The translations under genes and the position numbers were made by a program. From Acinetobacter baumannii (GTDB taxonomy: Bacteria > Pseudomonadota > Gammaproteobacteria > Pseudomonadales > Moraxellaceae), in contig NZ_JADVOP010000042.1 in NCBI RefSeq assembly GCF_016508585.1, forward strand, positions 1 through 36,346: a DNA stretch of 36,346 nt. Direction: 5' to 3'. The notes under the pieces were generated by a model, which worked only from the letters and a program-made list of their open reading frames with translations, had not been told where the DNA came from and made no database searches. Shown in pieces: positions 14,628-23,990 of this stretch. The first letter of the stretch is position 1; the number at the start of each line of letters is the position of its first letter.

Positions 14628-16745
14628 TCAAATCCATAAATCCATTTGCAATGCAGGACTGAGCAAATGTGGTTCATCCTCTATCTTTTTACGTTGAGTA
14701 TTCTCAATAACGGAGATACGTTTACGACCTGCTTTTTGATACGCTAAATCGAGATGCGTAACATCTTCAGAAGGGGGCAGACTAAAAGGTGTTCCATCAG
14801 GAATGTTTGGATCATCCAGTAGAGTAATCATCTGTTCACAACGTTTAATTGTAAGCTCTCTAGTTTGCAACCAAACCGTTGCACCAGTAACATTTTTACT
14901 AACAGCCTCCTTATCCTTTGCCCATAAGATTTTTTCTTTTCTAAGTCGATCTTGAAGCCGTTTTTTCTTTTCTGCATCACCTTTAATGCAAACATGTTCC
15001 GTACAATTCAAACAGTTTCGATATTTTAAGCAAGGTTCATCAATATAGGAATGTGTACAGAGACCAAACTCGGTAGTGTGCATGGACAATGTTGTTTTGG
15101 TATTTAGCTCTTGTAGAGTACGAGGTGTAGCGATCTGAAATGTAAATGCACTATCTGTATTTACTGTACCAACCTCATTTTTCTGCATCTCAATTAAGCC
15201 AAAATTACGATCTTCAACCGAAGTATGGTCATATACTCGATTTTGCTTCATATCAGCCCGCCCTGACCATTTAGCGAGTAACATGCTATCCATTCCATTG
15301 GTATTTGCTATCGTATTCAATAAATGTCGGAACTGATGGGTAGACATACTATAGTCACCATATCCCCACCGTTGAAAAATAGATTGGACATTTGATAACT
15401 CATCTTTTCCTCTTAATTTCTTTTTGGTTGGTGATAAATCTTCATTTAAAGTATCAATATGTGGTATCCATAATTCTGAGAAAATAGTCGCTTTATCACT
15501 ATGGAATTGGTTTGCGAAACAACAAAATAAGGCTTCTGACCATTTAACCTGAATACCATTACCTGTTTTAAAAGGTATATAAGGAAAACCTTTAGGTAGT
15601 CTATTTCGCAGAATAATATTTAAATCATTTAGGCAGACTTCGTAATCACTAATAGGAATACCTCTTGTTTTTAAAAACTTTATACCAGCGTTATTCGAGT
15701 TTTCATAAGAAGATATATCCAACCCCATCGCTAATAGTACATCAGAACGCTTTAAGAACTGATCATCAGGCACTTTAGGACAAAGCTCATGTCTTGGAAA
15801 TTTATCGCTTGTCTCAAGCAAATATGCTAAATGTCTAGGCTTTTCTGACATCTTTTTTAAACGTGCAATTGCCCGTTTGGCCGTCGGAATCATGGCACTC
15901 GGAATATATTTAATGTCATACCCAAAATTTTTTTGTGCATACCATCTAATACCGAATACTTTTTCAAGATTAGAACCATCTGCCACAAGCCCTAAACTGC
16001 TCTTAGAAAGCGCTTGGACTTCCTCTTCGTGGATACAATTATGCTTTAAGAAAAACAGTTCTGATGCTCGTTCTGGTGCAGATAGAAGCAACCCAACAGC
16101 ACTGGTGACAAAAATATCTCTATCTGACAACTCAGAATCTTTCCGTGAGAAAATATCAGCTAATGCAAAAATCGCATCCTCATCTGGAAGTTTAGATGCT
16201 CTATGTTCCTCGGACTCTGTATCTAATACAATTGATTTATCAGAAGGCTTTTTAATCGGATTTTTCCATTCTGGTAAAGCAACTATTTTTAATTTCCGAA
16301 TAAAGTCCAATAGAATTTTTAATTGTCTACCTACATGATACGCAGAACTTGCTTTATAGTTTATCTTTGCATTCTCAGCAGCTAAGTCAAAATCTGCAAT
16401 AACCAATTTAGTTAAATCAACTTCACCATATCGGTCTAAGCATATTTGTTCTATTGCCCGAATTGCAAAAATCGTATCTTGGGTTTTTAACTTATTATTA
16501 ATTCTTTGATACTTAACATACGCCTTGGCAAATTCTATAATTGAATGATGCAAAAGATTTTCAGGTAATCTATCTTTGGAGGAAATACCCGTTTTGACAA
16601 AGTTTACTTCACCTTTCCAATAATTCTCATCAAATCTAATATCTTCATTTAATTCTGATAACTGTTTAACAAAATCAATAAACCGCTTTATTTCGGAGTA
16701 AGGAGACTGGATTTTGTCAGATGGAAAATATATTAAATTATCCAT
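14628..16745 (-). CDS. Large tyrosine recombinase/integrase (705 aa), cassette member
   Basis: Tyrosine-recombinase catalytic residues are visible in the second half: an arginine box in APERASELFFLK, H470-x-x-R473 in THQFRHLL, W493 in KWSGRADMKQ, and nucleophile candidate Y505 in NRVYDH. After the catalytic domain comes a cysteine cluster (CTHSYIDEPCLKYRNCLNCTE, then C and KGD), probably zinc-binding, and a charged helical tail. The start ATG at 16745 has AAGGAG 7 nt upstream and overlaps the previous gene's TAA by 8 bp. Size and Cys cluster recall the large integrase of Tn554-like (TnpB) and gamma-mobile-trio (GmtZ) sets. It likely acts with the other two recombinases to move the island. Confidence 0.82.
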   Translation of the reverse strand: MDNLIYFPSDKIQSPYSEIKRFIDFVKQLSELNEDIRFDENYWKGEVNFVKTGISSKDRLPENLLHHSIIEFAKAYVKYQRINNKLKTQDTIFAIRAIEQICLDRYGEVDLTKLVIADFDLAAENAKINYKASSAYHVGRQLKILLDFIRKLKIVALPEWKNPIKKPSDKSIVLDTESEEHRASKLPDEDAIFALADIFSRKDSELSDRDIFVTSAVGLLLSAPERASELFFLKHNCIHEEEVQALSKSSLGLVADGSNLEKVFGIRWYAQKNFGYDIKYIPSAMIPTAKRAIARLKKMSEKPRHLAYLLETSDKFPRHELCPKVPDDQFLKRSDVLLAMGLDISSYENSNNAGIKFLKTRGIPISDYEVCLNDLNIILRNRLPKGFPYIPFKTGNGIQVKWSEALFCCFANQFHSDKATIFSELWIPHIDTLNEDLSPTKKKLRGKDELSNVQSIFQRWGYGDYSMSTHQFRHLLNTIANTNGMDSMLLAKWSGRADMKQNRVYDHTSVEDRNFGLIEMQKNEVGTVNTDSAFTFQIATPRTLQELNTKTTLSMHTTEFGLCTHSYIDEPCLKYRNCLNCTEHVCIKGDAEKKKRLQDRLRKEKILWAKDKEAVSKNVTGATVWLQTRELTIKRCEQMITLLDDPNIPDGTPFSLPPSEDVTHLDLAYQKAGRKRISVIENTQRKKIEDEPHLLSPALQMDLWI

Positions 16746-18294
16746 GATTGAACTCCTTACAAGCATCAATTACTTGCTGAACGGCAATAATTGTTCGGTC
16801 ATTCACGGCAGCGACCTCAAGGCTACACCCCATCGTAATTAGATCATCCCGTTCTTTAATTAATTGCTCTAGAACCAGATGATGCGGTGCATTTGCCCAA
16901 GGCATAAACTTGCTACACAGATAACATGCTATTGGTGCATAATCGTTACAGTATTGATGTGTACCACATGAGCCGACATCACAATCCTGTTCTACATAAG
17001 AAATTCTATTCGCATCTTTAACTTGTGATTGAGCCTCACTCTCATCCTTTACAACTTTTCCCTGAAAAGCATCTGCATATTTGCGTAAACTTTCATCCAT
17101 GATAGATGATATTTGCTGTGCAATTTCAGGAATACTTTGCACATAGCAATACGCATTCTGGGTGTCATGATGATCTAACAGCTTTGCAATAACATTCACG
17201 CCTGCTTTTTGCCTAGCAGCATTTGTACCAAGCGTGTAGCGAAACCGATATGCAGTTATATGTATTGGTTTACCAGTTTCTCTAGAACGGACACCAAGCT
17301 TCACCACAGCATCTCTCAATATTTGAGTTAATTCAACAGTAGGTAAATGAATAATTTCCTTTGATAAAATTTCTGAAATTTCATTCTGATTGCCCCAATC
17401 CAGATTAGCTAATTTCTCAAAATCATAGAATAGAGGTAACTCTGCAAACTCTTGTTCAGATAACGCTCGCTTTATCTGTTTAGTTAATTTCTGCTTTAAA
17501 ATTTGAATATGCTCAAATAGAATTTTCGCAATACTTTCACGAATTCCCACTTCACTAAAAGCAAATCGGAATCCACTAGCACCCCTAACTTTAGCTCTCG
17601 GAATGTTAAGGATATGAACTGCATTTGCATCATTAAAATTATATTTATCCGACACGTATAGGTCTTTCACCTTTAATCCTGCAATTTGGATTGGTCTTCT
17701 ACCAGTCGCACAGAAAATACGAATTAAAGCAGCCTCGTAATATGAAATCTTATTTTCTGCTAAATATTCGTTGGTTCTAGTGATAATTGCTTGAAATTCA
17801 AATGGACTAAATGGGCCTTCATCTGGATCAAGGGAAAGGACTGCTCCTCCTTTTTCATTGCCACTTAATCTCCATGAATCCATTAAATCGTAAATTTCAT
17901 CATCTACTGAGGAATAACCTAAATCATATAGTTTCTTCAAAAAGACTCGTAGCATAGCTACTTTGTATTCATCTTTTTTTGCCGAATAAAAATTTTTATA
18001 ATTTAAAAGACCTTTAATTGAAAAATGATTCTCTCCTGTAATATCAAAATATTTACCAATATATTCGCACATGTTTGCTGTATGTGAACTTGAACTATAC
18101 TTAGCAAAATGAACCAAAGTCATGACCACATCTGATTGGACAGAAAACTCATAATTTCGTATCCGAGAGATATCTATAGTTTTATTGATATCTAATACCC
18201 ATTTCTGATCATCGATACTAAATTCATATCCTTTGAATGAGGTAAAGGTATTTTGTAATTCATCGAAAATATCGGTTTGAATTGATTTATTCAT
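16738..18294 (-). CDS. Tyrosine recombinase (518 aa) with C-terminal Cys cluster, cassette member
   Basis: Catalytic-domain features: arginine box in FCATGRRPIQIAGL (R199/R200), box II TAYRFRYTLG with R352, then LLDHHDTQNAYCYV with H375 and Y384, nine residues apart as expected. The first His of the usual HxxR is Tyr here (Y349), which may be normal for this subfamily. A cysteine cluster follows (CDVGSCGTHQYC, then CYLC at 457-460), likely a zinc knuckle. GAGG sits 6 nt before the ATG at 18294, and the ATG overlaps the upstream stop by 8 bp, so translation is coupled. Upstream in-frame ATG 18300 is an alternative start. It differs clearly from both neighbouring recombinases, so the trio is not a duplication. 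Confidence 0.82.
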   Translation of the reverse strand: MNKSIQTDIFDELQNTFTSFKGYEFSIDDQKWVLDINKTIDISRIRNYEFSVQSDVVMTLVHFAKYSSSSHTANMCEYIGKYFDITGENHFSIKGLLNYKNFYSAKKDEYKVAMLRVFLKKLYDLGYSSVDDEIYDLMDSWRLSGNEKGGAVLSLDPDEGPFSPFEFQAIITRTNEYLAENKISYYEAALIRIFCATGRRPIQIAGLKVKDLYVSDKYNFNDANAVHILNIPRAKVRGASGFRFAFSEVGIRESIAKILFEHIQILKQKLTKQIKRALSEQEFAELPLFYDFEKLANLDWGNQNEISEILSKEIIHLPTVELTQILRDAVVKLGVRSRETGKPIHITAYRFRYTLGTNAARQKAGVNVIAKLLDHHDTQNAYCYVQSIPEIAQQISSIMDESLRKYADAFQGKVVKDESEAQSQVKDANRISYVEQDCDVGSCGTHQYCNDYAPIACYLCSKFMPWANAPHHLVLEQLIKERDDLITMGCSLEVAAVNDRTIIAVQQVIDACKEFNHG

Positions 18295-19513
18295 TTTCAT
18301 CCTCAAATTTTCCTTGGATAATTAAGCTAACCTCTACGGCACGCTTATTCTCTGCACGTCTTGAATATCTTCTTGCACTTTGTGAGTTAGGTATCCATCC
18401 CATCAGATATGCACGATCATTTTCAACTTGTGATTCTGTAGTTTTGCCTGTTGCCACTAAAATTTGTGACTTCTCAGAAAATTTATCATTCCAAGTATGT
18501 CTAAATGCATGTGCATGTACATTGAATTGAACGACTTTAGAGATTTCAGAAAAGACTTTATCTAAGGCATTGATTGATAAAGGCTGTCCTCTTTTTGATA
18601 AAATCAAAAAGTCTGTTAGCTCTGCATTAGGTGCTGTTGATCTATAATTTAAAATATAAGTCTCTAATTTTCTCTTTAGATTTTGATTGACTGCAATTGA
18701 TCGACTTCTAGTTTTAACCAAAGGTTGATATAGCCGAGAATCACTTCCATCATGAGGATTACGCTTAATAGTAAGATACGATGTACCATCTTGAGAAAGG
18801 ATTATATCTGTAATTTTTATATTTAATAATTCACCTTTACGACATCCAAGATATAAAAACAAATAGATAATTAGCTCATTTCTATAAGTAAGGTAATCTG
18901 AAGTCCAGATACGATTCTGATTATCGGGATCAACCGCCTTGAAAATTTTATTTAATTGATCACTATCAAAAGATTTGTATTCAGACTGAGTATCCATGGA
19001 CTTACGAGGTCTACGAGATTTTAACAAACGTTTTGTACTTGTTATTGCTGATGAATGAAGATGCGTCTCAAACCATCCAATATATTCAGCAAAATTAGTT
19101 AACCGCCGATATATTAATTGTTTAGATACATAGTCCTGAGTAACAACCAATTTTGCTCTAGATCGCTCTTTATTATTACTTTTTGGAAAACTTATGATCT
19201 TTTTTTTTGAAGCTGCCCCGCCTAATCGACTACGATTGAAACTGGTTAAATTTACTATAGCTTCTATTTCGTTTAGTTTTAAAAAATCTTTACTTTTTAT
19301 CCTTTGTTCCAAGTCAATTCCTAACTTATCCAACAACTGAAGGAGCAACTTAATATCTTCCAAAAAAGCAGAAATTGTATTGATTGATTGACCACGATTT
19401 CTTAAATGAATGATCGTATATAAATTTGGATAAGTCATAGGAACACCATCACTATTCAAAAGAACAGCAAATCTCTCACCACTACTCATTACAAATCTTT
19501 TAACAGACATCAT
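18287..19513 (-). CDS. Tyrosine recombinase (408 aa), first gene of the recombinase cassette
   Basis: The full catalytic set is visible: R225 in LGCRKGELL, a K in LVKTRSR (267), H335-x-x-R338 in HAFRHTW, W373 in LMGWIPNSQ and Y383 in RRYSRR. W in place of the second His is a known variant. The N-terminal ~170 residues should hold the SAM-like core-binding domain. The start is uncertain: I use the ATG at 19513, but a TTG at 19528 is in frame and neither has a clear ribosome-binding site, so it may be leaderless or weakly translated. It is nearest the ssb junction, as the first transposase is in Tn554-type elements. Probably a core activity for excision and insertion. Confidence 0.8.
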   Translation of the reverse strand: MMSVKRFVMSSGERFAVLLNSDGVPMTYPNLYTIIHLRNRGQSINTISAFLEDIKLLLQLLDKLGIDLEQRIKSKDFLKLNEIEAIVNLTSFNRSRLGGAASKKKIISFPKSNNKERSRAKLVVTQDYVSKQLIYRRLTNFAEYIGWFETHLHSSAITSTKRLLKSRRPRKSMDTQSEYKSFDSDQLNKIFKAVDPDNQNRIWTSDYLTYRNELIIYLFLYLGCRKGELLNIKITDIILSQDGTSYLTIKRNPHDGSDSRLYQPLVKTRSRSIAVNQNLKRKLETYILNYRSTAPNAELTDFLILSKRGQPLSINALDKVFSEISKVVQFNVHAHAFRHTWNDKFSEKSQILVATGKTTESQVENDRAYLMGWIPNSQSARRYSRRAENKRAVEVSLIIQGKFEDENE

Positions 19514-19565
19514 AGTTAAATTTAACAAAATATCTAAGTATTAAATATCATAAGATATAAGTAAA

Positions 19566-19649
19566 AAAATTTACAGAACCATTTCTAGTATCTGTAAATT
19601 TTATTTGTAACTAACTGCTAATAAAGAATAATTTTATAAACTTTACAAA
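19566..19649. repeat. Candidate attachment/end region: TTTACA(G/A)A boxes and hairpin
   Basis: AAAATTTACAGA (19566-19577) and TCTGTAAATTTT (19591-19602) form a perfect 12-bp inverted repeat around a 13-nt spacer. A second pair, TTTGTAA (19604-19610) and TTACAAA (19643-19649), repeats the same box, giving four copies in two inverted pairs between the recombinase operon and ssb. TCTAGTA occurs in the spacer (19584-19590) and again 5 bp before the ssb stop (19658-19664). Inverted boxes round a short core are typical of tyrosine-recombinase sites. On the minus strand the first repeat is also followed by a T run, so it may instead terminate ssb transcription. Confidence 0.5.
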
Positions 19650-19668
19650 ACTATATCTCTAGTAGGTG

Positions 19669-20253
19669 TCAGAACGGAAGATCATCATCTAGATCAGCTG
19701 GAGCCGTTGCAGGCGCCTGTTGTGGTTTAGGCGACTGGAAACCCTGATTGACATTGTTTCCACCATTGCCATAACCTCCTTGAGGAGCTGCATTGCCATA
19801 GCCACCTTGGTTGCCTTGATTATAACCACCACCTTGGTTGTTGTTAAAACCACCTTGTTGATTGTTATTGAAACGGGGTTGATTATACCCGCCGTTTTCA
19901 CCCGCTTCACCTTGCTGACGGTTGTTATCCAACATTTGCATTTGCTCACCACGGATTTCCGTTGTGTAGCGTTCTTGACCATTTTGATCTGTCCACTGAC
20001 GAGTACGTAAAGAACCTTCAATATATACTTTTGAGCCTTTACGTAAGTATTGCTGTGCAATTTCACCTAAGCGGTTATGCAATACAATACGATGCCATTC
20101 CGTTTGTTCTTTTCTTTCTCCGGAATTTTTATCTGTCCAAGATTCACTGGTCGCTATTGAAAATTGAGTAAGAGATCCCCCATTTGGGAATGTTTTCGTC
20201 TCAGGATCACGACCCAAAGTACCAACTAAAATAACTTTATTTACACCACGCAT
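19669..20253 (-). CDS. ssb: Single-stranded DNA-binding protein
   Basis: Core-genome SSB of 194 aa. Residues 1 to about 108 are the OB-fold domain (GVNKVILVGTLGRDPET, TEWHRIVLHN, YLRKGSKVYIEGSLRTRQW). The middle is a Gln/Asn/Gly-rich flexible linker, and the end DLDDDLPF is the conserved acidic tip that binds partner proteins in replication and repair. AGGAAG lies about 9 nt before the ATG. It follows the MFS gene by 51 bp and probably shares its transcript. It lies intact directly beside the mobile island, so the insertion did not damage it. The G/N/Q linker gives low-complexity frames on the other strand that are not genes. Confidence 0.97.
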   Translation of the reverse strand: MRGVNKVILVGTLGRDPETKTFPNGGSLTQFSIATSESWTDKNSGERKEQTEWHRIVLHNRLGEIAQQYLRKGSKVYIEGSLRTRQWTDQNGQERYTTEIRGEQMQMLDNNRQQGEAGENGGYNQPRFNNNQQGGFNNNQGGGYNQGNQGGYGNAAPQGGYGNGGNNVNQGFQSPKPQQAPATAPADLDDDLPF

Positions 20254-20304
20254 TAGATGTTATCTTCCTATTCGATTCTATGTTTTACTTTATAAGAGTT
20301 ATGT

Positions 20305-21669
20305 TTAAATGGCTACCTCTTTCCCGAACAACTGCGTTAAATGTTGTCGCGCAGCATCATCAATCTGCTGTTTATCAACCTTTATATACGCCACTTGCTG
20401 GTCAGACATCACCACGACCTCTTCAATACCACGAATTGACAATAACTGAGAAGTCCAATTATCGGGTTGTTTATCCTCAGGTAATCGCAAAACGATTGAT
20501 GTCAAATATCGTGGTTGAGCCAGCCCAAAGCTAATGAGCAACCAAAGTATAGCAATAGCTGCTAAAACACTCCAACCCATTGTTGTATTATTAAGCAAAA
20601 TTAATTGCCCGCCGAGTGTACCACCAAAAAAAGCACCTAAAAATTGAGCACTTGCATTGACACCCATCGCGGTCGCTTTGGACTGAATCGGAGCGGCTTT
20701 GGACAACCATGAAGGCAACAAGGCTTCCATCACATTAAAAGCAATAAAGAATAAGCCCAGACCCAACAATAAAATATATTTGGATTCATAACCAAATATA
20801 AGAATAACCAGCCCAGCAATAATGCCTGCAATGGCTGTTAGAAAAATACTGCGCATCTTGCGGTATTTTTCAGCAAGAATAATGCTTGGAAAAGCAAAAA
20901 ATAGGCTAATTACCAACAGCGGCAAATAGACGATGCCATGCTTGGCCAAAGGAATGCCTGCAAAATTAATCAACTGAGAAGGCACATAGATAAACATTGC
21001 AGTGAGCAACAAATGTAAAGCGAATACTGAAACATGCAAACGATTCAGATCACCCATTTTTAACACTTGTTTAAGCTGATGGAGATAGCCTTGTTTAAAG
21101 TTCTTATGATGGCGAGTGGTTTTGGGTACCAGAAACAACATTGAAATAGCCAACAGTCCCATCACCGTCGTCACCCAAAATAGCCCTGAAATACCGACCA
21201 AACTGGTTAGCCAAGGTCCAAGGCTAAACGCAACTACAAAAGATAGACCGATACTCATGCCCATCACGGCCATCGCTTTGGTGCGATTTTCTTCGCGGGT
21301 TACATCCGCCAGCAATGCCATGACCACTGCCGATACAGCCCCAGCGCCAGCAATCGCACGCCCAAGAATCACACCATAAATGGTTTCTGACATTGCTGCA
21401 ATTGCACCACCGAAAGCAAACAGCAGCAAACCAAAAACAATCAACGGTTTTCGACTAAAGCGATCGGCCCATAAACTGAATGGGATTTGCAGAATGGCCT
21501 GACTTAAACCGTAGACACCCACCGCCAAACCAATCAAGGCAGGTGTTGCATATTGATAAGTCTGTCCCACCACCGCAAACACAGGGATAATCATGAACAG
21601 CCCCAACATGCGTAAAGCAAAAATACTACTTAATGCAAAGGTAGAGCGGCGTTCTAAAGGATTCATCAT
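20305..21669 (-). CDS. MFS transporter, YajR-like, with C-terminal ferredoxin-like domain
   Basis: 12-helix major facilitator of 454 aa, drug:H+ antiporter-1 type; motif A is readable in the 2-3 loop (WADRFSRKPLIVFG), and GRAIAGAGAVSA resembles motif C/B features. The last ~65 residues (LLSIRGIEEVVVMSDQQVAY and onward) form a soluble beta-alpha domain, as in E. coli YajR, which is also 454 aa. The substrate is unknown; export of small molecules is presumed. It sits upstream of ssb in the same direction, an arrangement I believe is usual in Acinetobacter. The first two codons are both ATG, so the start is ambiguous by one residue. Confidence 0.88.
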   Translation of the reverse strand: MMNPLERRSTFALSSIFALRMLGLFMIIPVFAVVGQTYQYATPALIGLAVGVYGLSQAILQIPFSLWADRFSRKPLIVFGLLLFAFGGAIAAMSETIYGVILGRAIAGAGAVSAVVMALLADVTREENRTKAMAVMGMSIGLSFVVAFSLGPWLTSLVGISGLFWVTTVMGLLAISMLFLVPKTTRHHKNFKQGYLHQLKQVLKMGDLNRLHVSVFALHLLLTAMFIYVPSQLINFAGIPLAKHGIVYLPLLVISLFFAFPSIILAEKYRKMRSIFLTAIAGIIAGLVILIFGYESKYILLLGLGLFFIAFNVMEALLPSWLSKAAPIQSKATAMGVNASAQFLGAFFGGTLGGQLILLNNTTMGWSVLAAIAILWLLISFGLAQPRYLTSIVLRLPEDKQPDNWTSQLLSIRGIEEVVVMSDQQVAYIKVDKQQIDDAARQHLTQLFGKEVAI

Positions 21670-21752
21670 ATCTACTGGCTTATCAAAACTGGCGAGCTAA
21701 TTTTCCAACACATCATCGCATATTGTGGCAACTTTGTGGAAACATTGAGCAT

Positions 21753-21778
21753 AAAAAAGAGCACTTTCAAAGTGCTCT
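21753..21778 (-). terminator. Intrinsic terminator of the DUF475 gene
   Basis: Read on the minus strand, AGAGCACTTT-G-AAAGTGCTCT is followed by TTTTTT: a 10-bp stem with a very tight loop, 30 bp beyond the DUF475 stop codon. Confidence 0.85.
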
Positions 21779-21808
21779 CCCATTGTAATCTCTTTTCTTA
21801 AAAAAGGA

Positions 21809-22894
21809 TTAATGTTGCTGTTCAATTCTCTTGTTATATTGGATTGACGCAATCACCGCCCATACAATAAAGGCAACACCGATCAAGCCTGTGACGACTT
21901 CAGGTACATGGAGCCCTGTACCACTTGCAATCATAATGAAAGCCAAAGCACCAATCGCGTAATGCGCGCCATGTTCAAGGTAGACATAAGCATCCAGTGT
22001 ACCTTTATCAACAAGATAGATCGTCATTGAACGGACGAACATTGCACCGATCGCCAAGCCCAACATGATGATGACTACATCAGAAGTGATGGCAAAAGCG
22101 CCGATCACGCCGTCGAAACTGAAAGAAGCATCGAGGACTTCCAAATAAATAAAACCACCGATCCCAGCTTTGATGATACCTGTCGGTGCACCATTGGCGT
22201 CATGACCTACTGCATTACCCTCTTCGTCAACCTCTGGTTCACCGCCCAGTAAATGACTGAGCACTTGCACACCGATATAAATCACGATGCCCCAAATACC
22301 CGCCATGGTCACCACAAGGCGTTTTGCTTCTTCAACGTTGGCTGCCATCACCAACAAAGCAATGAGTGCCAGGAAAACCGACATCGCAGGCACATTGGCC
22401 AAGTTGGCTAAACGCTTTTCAAGCCACTTAAACCAGTGGGTATCTTTGCCTTCATCCAAGAAGAAGTTTAAGAAAACCAACAATAAGAATGCCCCACCAA
22501 ACGCAGCAATTTCTGCGTGGTGTGCCAATAATTTTTCTGAATACTGGATCGGGTCATTCAAGGCCATTTTTACCACTTCAAGCATGCCCATGTCCGCGGT
22601 AACCGCAACGATCACAACAGGGAAAACCAATCGCATGCCAAAGACAGCAATCAAGATTCCCACCGTTAAAAAGATCATTTTCCAAAAATGATCCCAATTG
22701 CGTAACACAGAGGCATTCACCACAGCATTATCAAAAGACAATGAGACTTCCATGACAGCCAAAATCGCGGTAATGGTCATTGCTGACAGCATGGCTTGGA
22801 CACCTGCATTTGGACCATGGGTAAAACCCCAATATGCAGATATAGCCAAACACACAACCGTAAAAAAAATTGAGAAACCAAAATGTTTCATCAT
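21809..22894 (-). CDS. DUF475 family inner-membrane protein (TerC-like)
   Basis: Polytopic membrane protein of 361 aa with about nine hydrophobic segments. Acidic residues lie inside membrane segments in a repeated pattern (AVMEVSLSFDNAVVNASVL near residue 47-65 and LEVLDASFSFDGVIGAFAIT near 250), the signature of TerC/DUF475 proteins, which are linked to metal-ion (often manganese) homeostasis. A glycine/acid-rich cytoplasmic loop (GGEPEVDEEGNAVGHD) lies in the middle. Two consecutive ATGs open the frame. It is a single-gene unit closed by a terminator. No manganese riboswitch or regulatory element could be recognised upstream. Confidence 0.88.
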   Translation of the reverse strand: MMKHFGFSIFFTVVCLAISAYWGFTHGPNAGVQAMLSAMTITAILAVMEVSLSFDNAVVNASVLRNWDHFWKMIFLTVGILIAVFGMRLVFPVVIVAVTADMGMLEVVKMALNDPIQYSEKLLAHHAEIAAFGGAFLLLVFLNFFLDEGKDTHWFKWLEKRLANLANVPAMSVFLALIALLVMAANVEEAKRLVVTMAGIWGIVIYIGVQVLSHLLGGEPEVDEEGNAVGHDANGAPTGIIKAGIGGFIYLEVLDASFSFDGVIGAFAITSDVVIIMLGLAIGAMFVRSMTIYLVDKGTLDAYVYLEHGAHYAIGALAFIMIASGTGLHVPEVVTGLIGVAFIVWAVIASIQYNKRIEQQH

Positions 22895-23128
22895 GAGAAT
22901 ACGACCTACGGAGAATAGTTTTTTAATCAGAACACTGAAATAAAAATTGGGTTTTTAATGCGCACATTATGACGACTTTTTCAAGTTTCTCCAAAAGTTC
23001 TTTGTCATATTTTTATGCTAACTCAGTTGAATTTTCGGCATTCAAATACCTAAACAGACCTAGAGTTGTTATAGTCTTGCCAGTTAAAAATGACTTTAAA
23101 CGCTTGAATGATTGTATAGGAAAATAAC

Positions 23129-23800
23129 ATGCGCTTTTCTGAACAGCTTTGGCAACGTAATCTTGCCTTATATAACAAAACATTAGCTTTGCCATTTAAT
23201 CAGGAACTGGCTACAGGCACATTAAACAAAGACGTTTTTTGTCATTATGTAATTCAGGATGCCCATTATTTAGTCGCGTATGGACGCGCATTGGCTGTAT
23301 GTGGTGCAAAAGCATTTGATGCTGACGATATCATTCAATTCACACAAGGCGCGAAAGAAGCCATTGTGGTTGAACGCAGTTTGCATGATGGATTTATGCA
23401 AAACTTCGGTATCAGCAAAGCGGATTTTGAAAACACACCACTGACGCTTGCCTGTCATCACTATACTTCTTTTTTAACTGCAACAGCGTGGTCTGAAAGC
23501 TATCCAGTGGTATTGGCATCGCTGCTGCCTTGCTTCTGGATTTATGCTGAAGTCGGTAAAGACATTGTCAACAAATCTGTAGCCAACAATCCTTATCAAG
23601 CATGGATCGATACCTATTCAGGTGAAGAGTTTAATCAAGCAGTCAAAAATGTTTTGGCAACCATTGACCGTATTGCTGAACATTGTGATGCCCTGACACT
23701 TGAGAAAATGCATCAGGCTTATACCAAAGGTGCCGAGTTAGAATGGTTATTTTGGGATAGTGCCTATCATCAAAGACAGTGGTTAGGTTTAGATCAGTAA
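23129..23800 (+). CDS. tenA: TenA, aminopyrimidine aminohydrolase (thiaminase II)
   Basis: 223 aa, TenA/PQQC fold. TenA hydrolyses aminomethyl-pyrimidine to HMP in thiamine salvage. The active-site residues fall at the same numbers as in the Bacillus subtilis enzyme: D44 (VIQDAHYL), nucleophile C135 (LLPCFWIYAEVG) and E205 (AELEWLFWD). AGGAAA precedes the ATG at a good distance. It stands alone, with no thi genes beside it and no thi-box (TPP riboswitch) that I can see in the 230 bp upstream, so control by TPP is not evident. The length is normal for the family. Confidence 0.93.
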   Translation: MRFSEQLWQRNLALYNKTLALPFNQELATGTLNKDVFCHYVIQDAHYLVAYGRALAVCGAKAFDADDIIQFTQGAKEAIVVERSLHDGFMQNFGISKADFENTPLTLACHHYTSFLTATAWSESYPVVLASLLPCFWIYAEVGKDIVNKSVANNPYQAWIDTYSGEEFNQAVKNVLATIDRIAEHCDALTLEKMHQAYTKGAELEWLFWDSAYHQRQWLGLDQ

Positions 23801-23943
23801 TGTAACTTTATTGAGAATTGACCAGGTATATAAAGATGAATAATCAATCTACATTATATCTCTCATCTACAACTATCCTTCTGCTTTATGAGGGATAGCT
23901 TCAATACTTAATTCATGTATAAAAACATCATTTTAAAAATAAA

Positions 23944-23965
23944 AAAGAGTGCTTTGGCACTCTTT
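23944..23965. terminator. Bidirectional intrinsic terminator between tenA and the lipoprotein gene
   Basis: AAAGAGTGC-TTTG-GCACTCTTT, a 9-bp stem with A run on one side and T run on the other, lying between two convergent genes. Confidence 0.85.
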
Positions 23966-23990
23966 AAAACGAAGGGATACGTTTAAAATT

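Noticed and set aside
15877..16338. 153-codon plus-strand frame within the large recombinase
   Set aside because: Antisense shadow of a gene with clear motifs.
19689..20171. Long frames on both strands inside ssb
   Set aside because: Shadows of the low-complexity Gly/Asn/Gln linker of SSB.
22287..22943. Plus-strand frames inside the DUF475 gene
   Set aside because: Antisense shadows of a membrane-protein gene; no ribosome-binding site.
22895..23128. TPP riboswitch upstream of tenA
   Set aside because: No thi-box-like conserved core could be found by eye.
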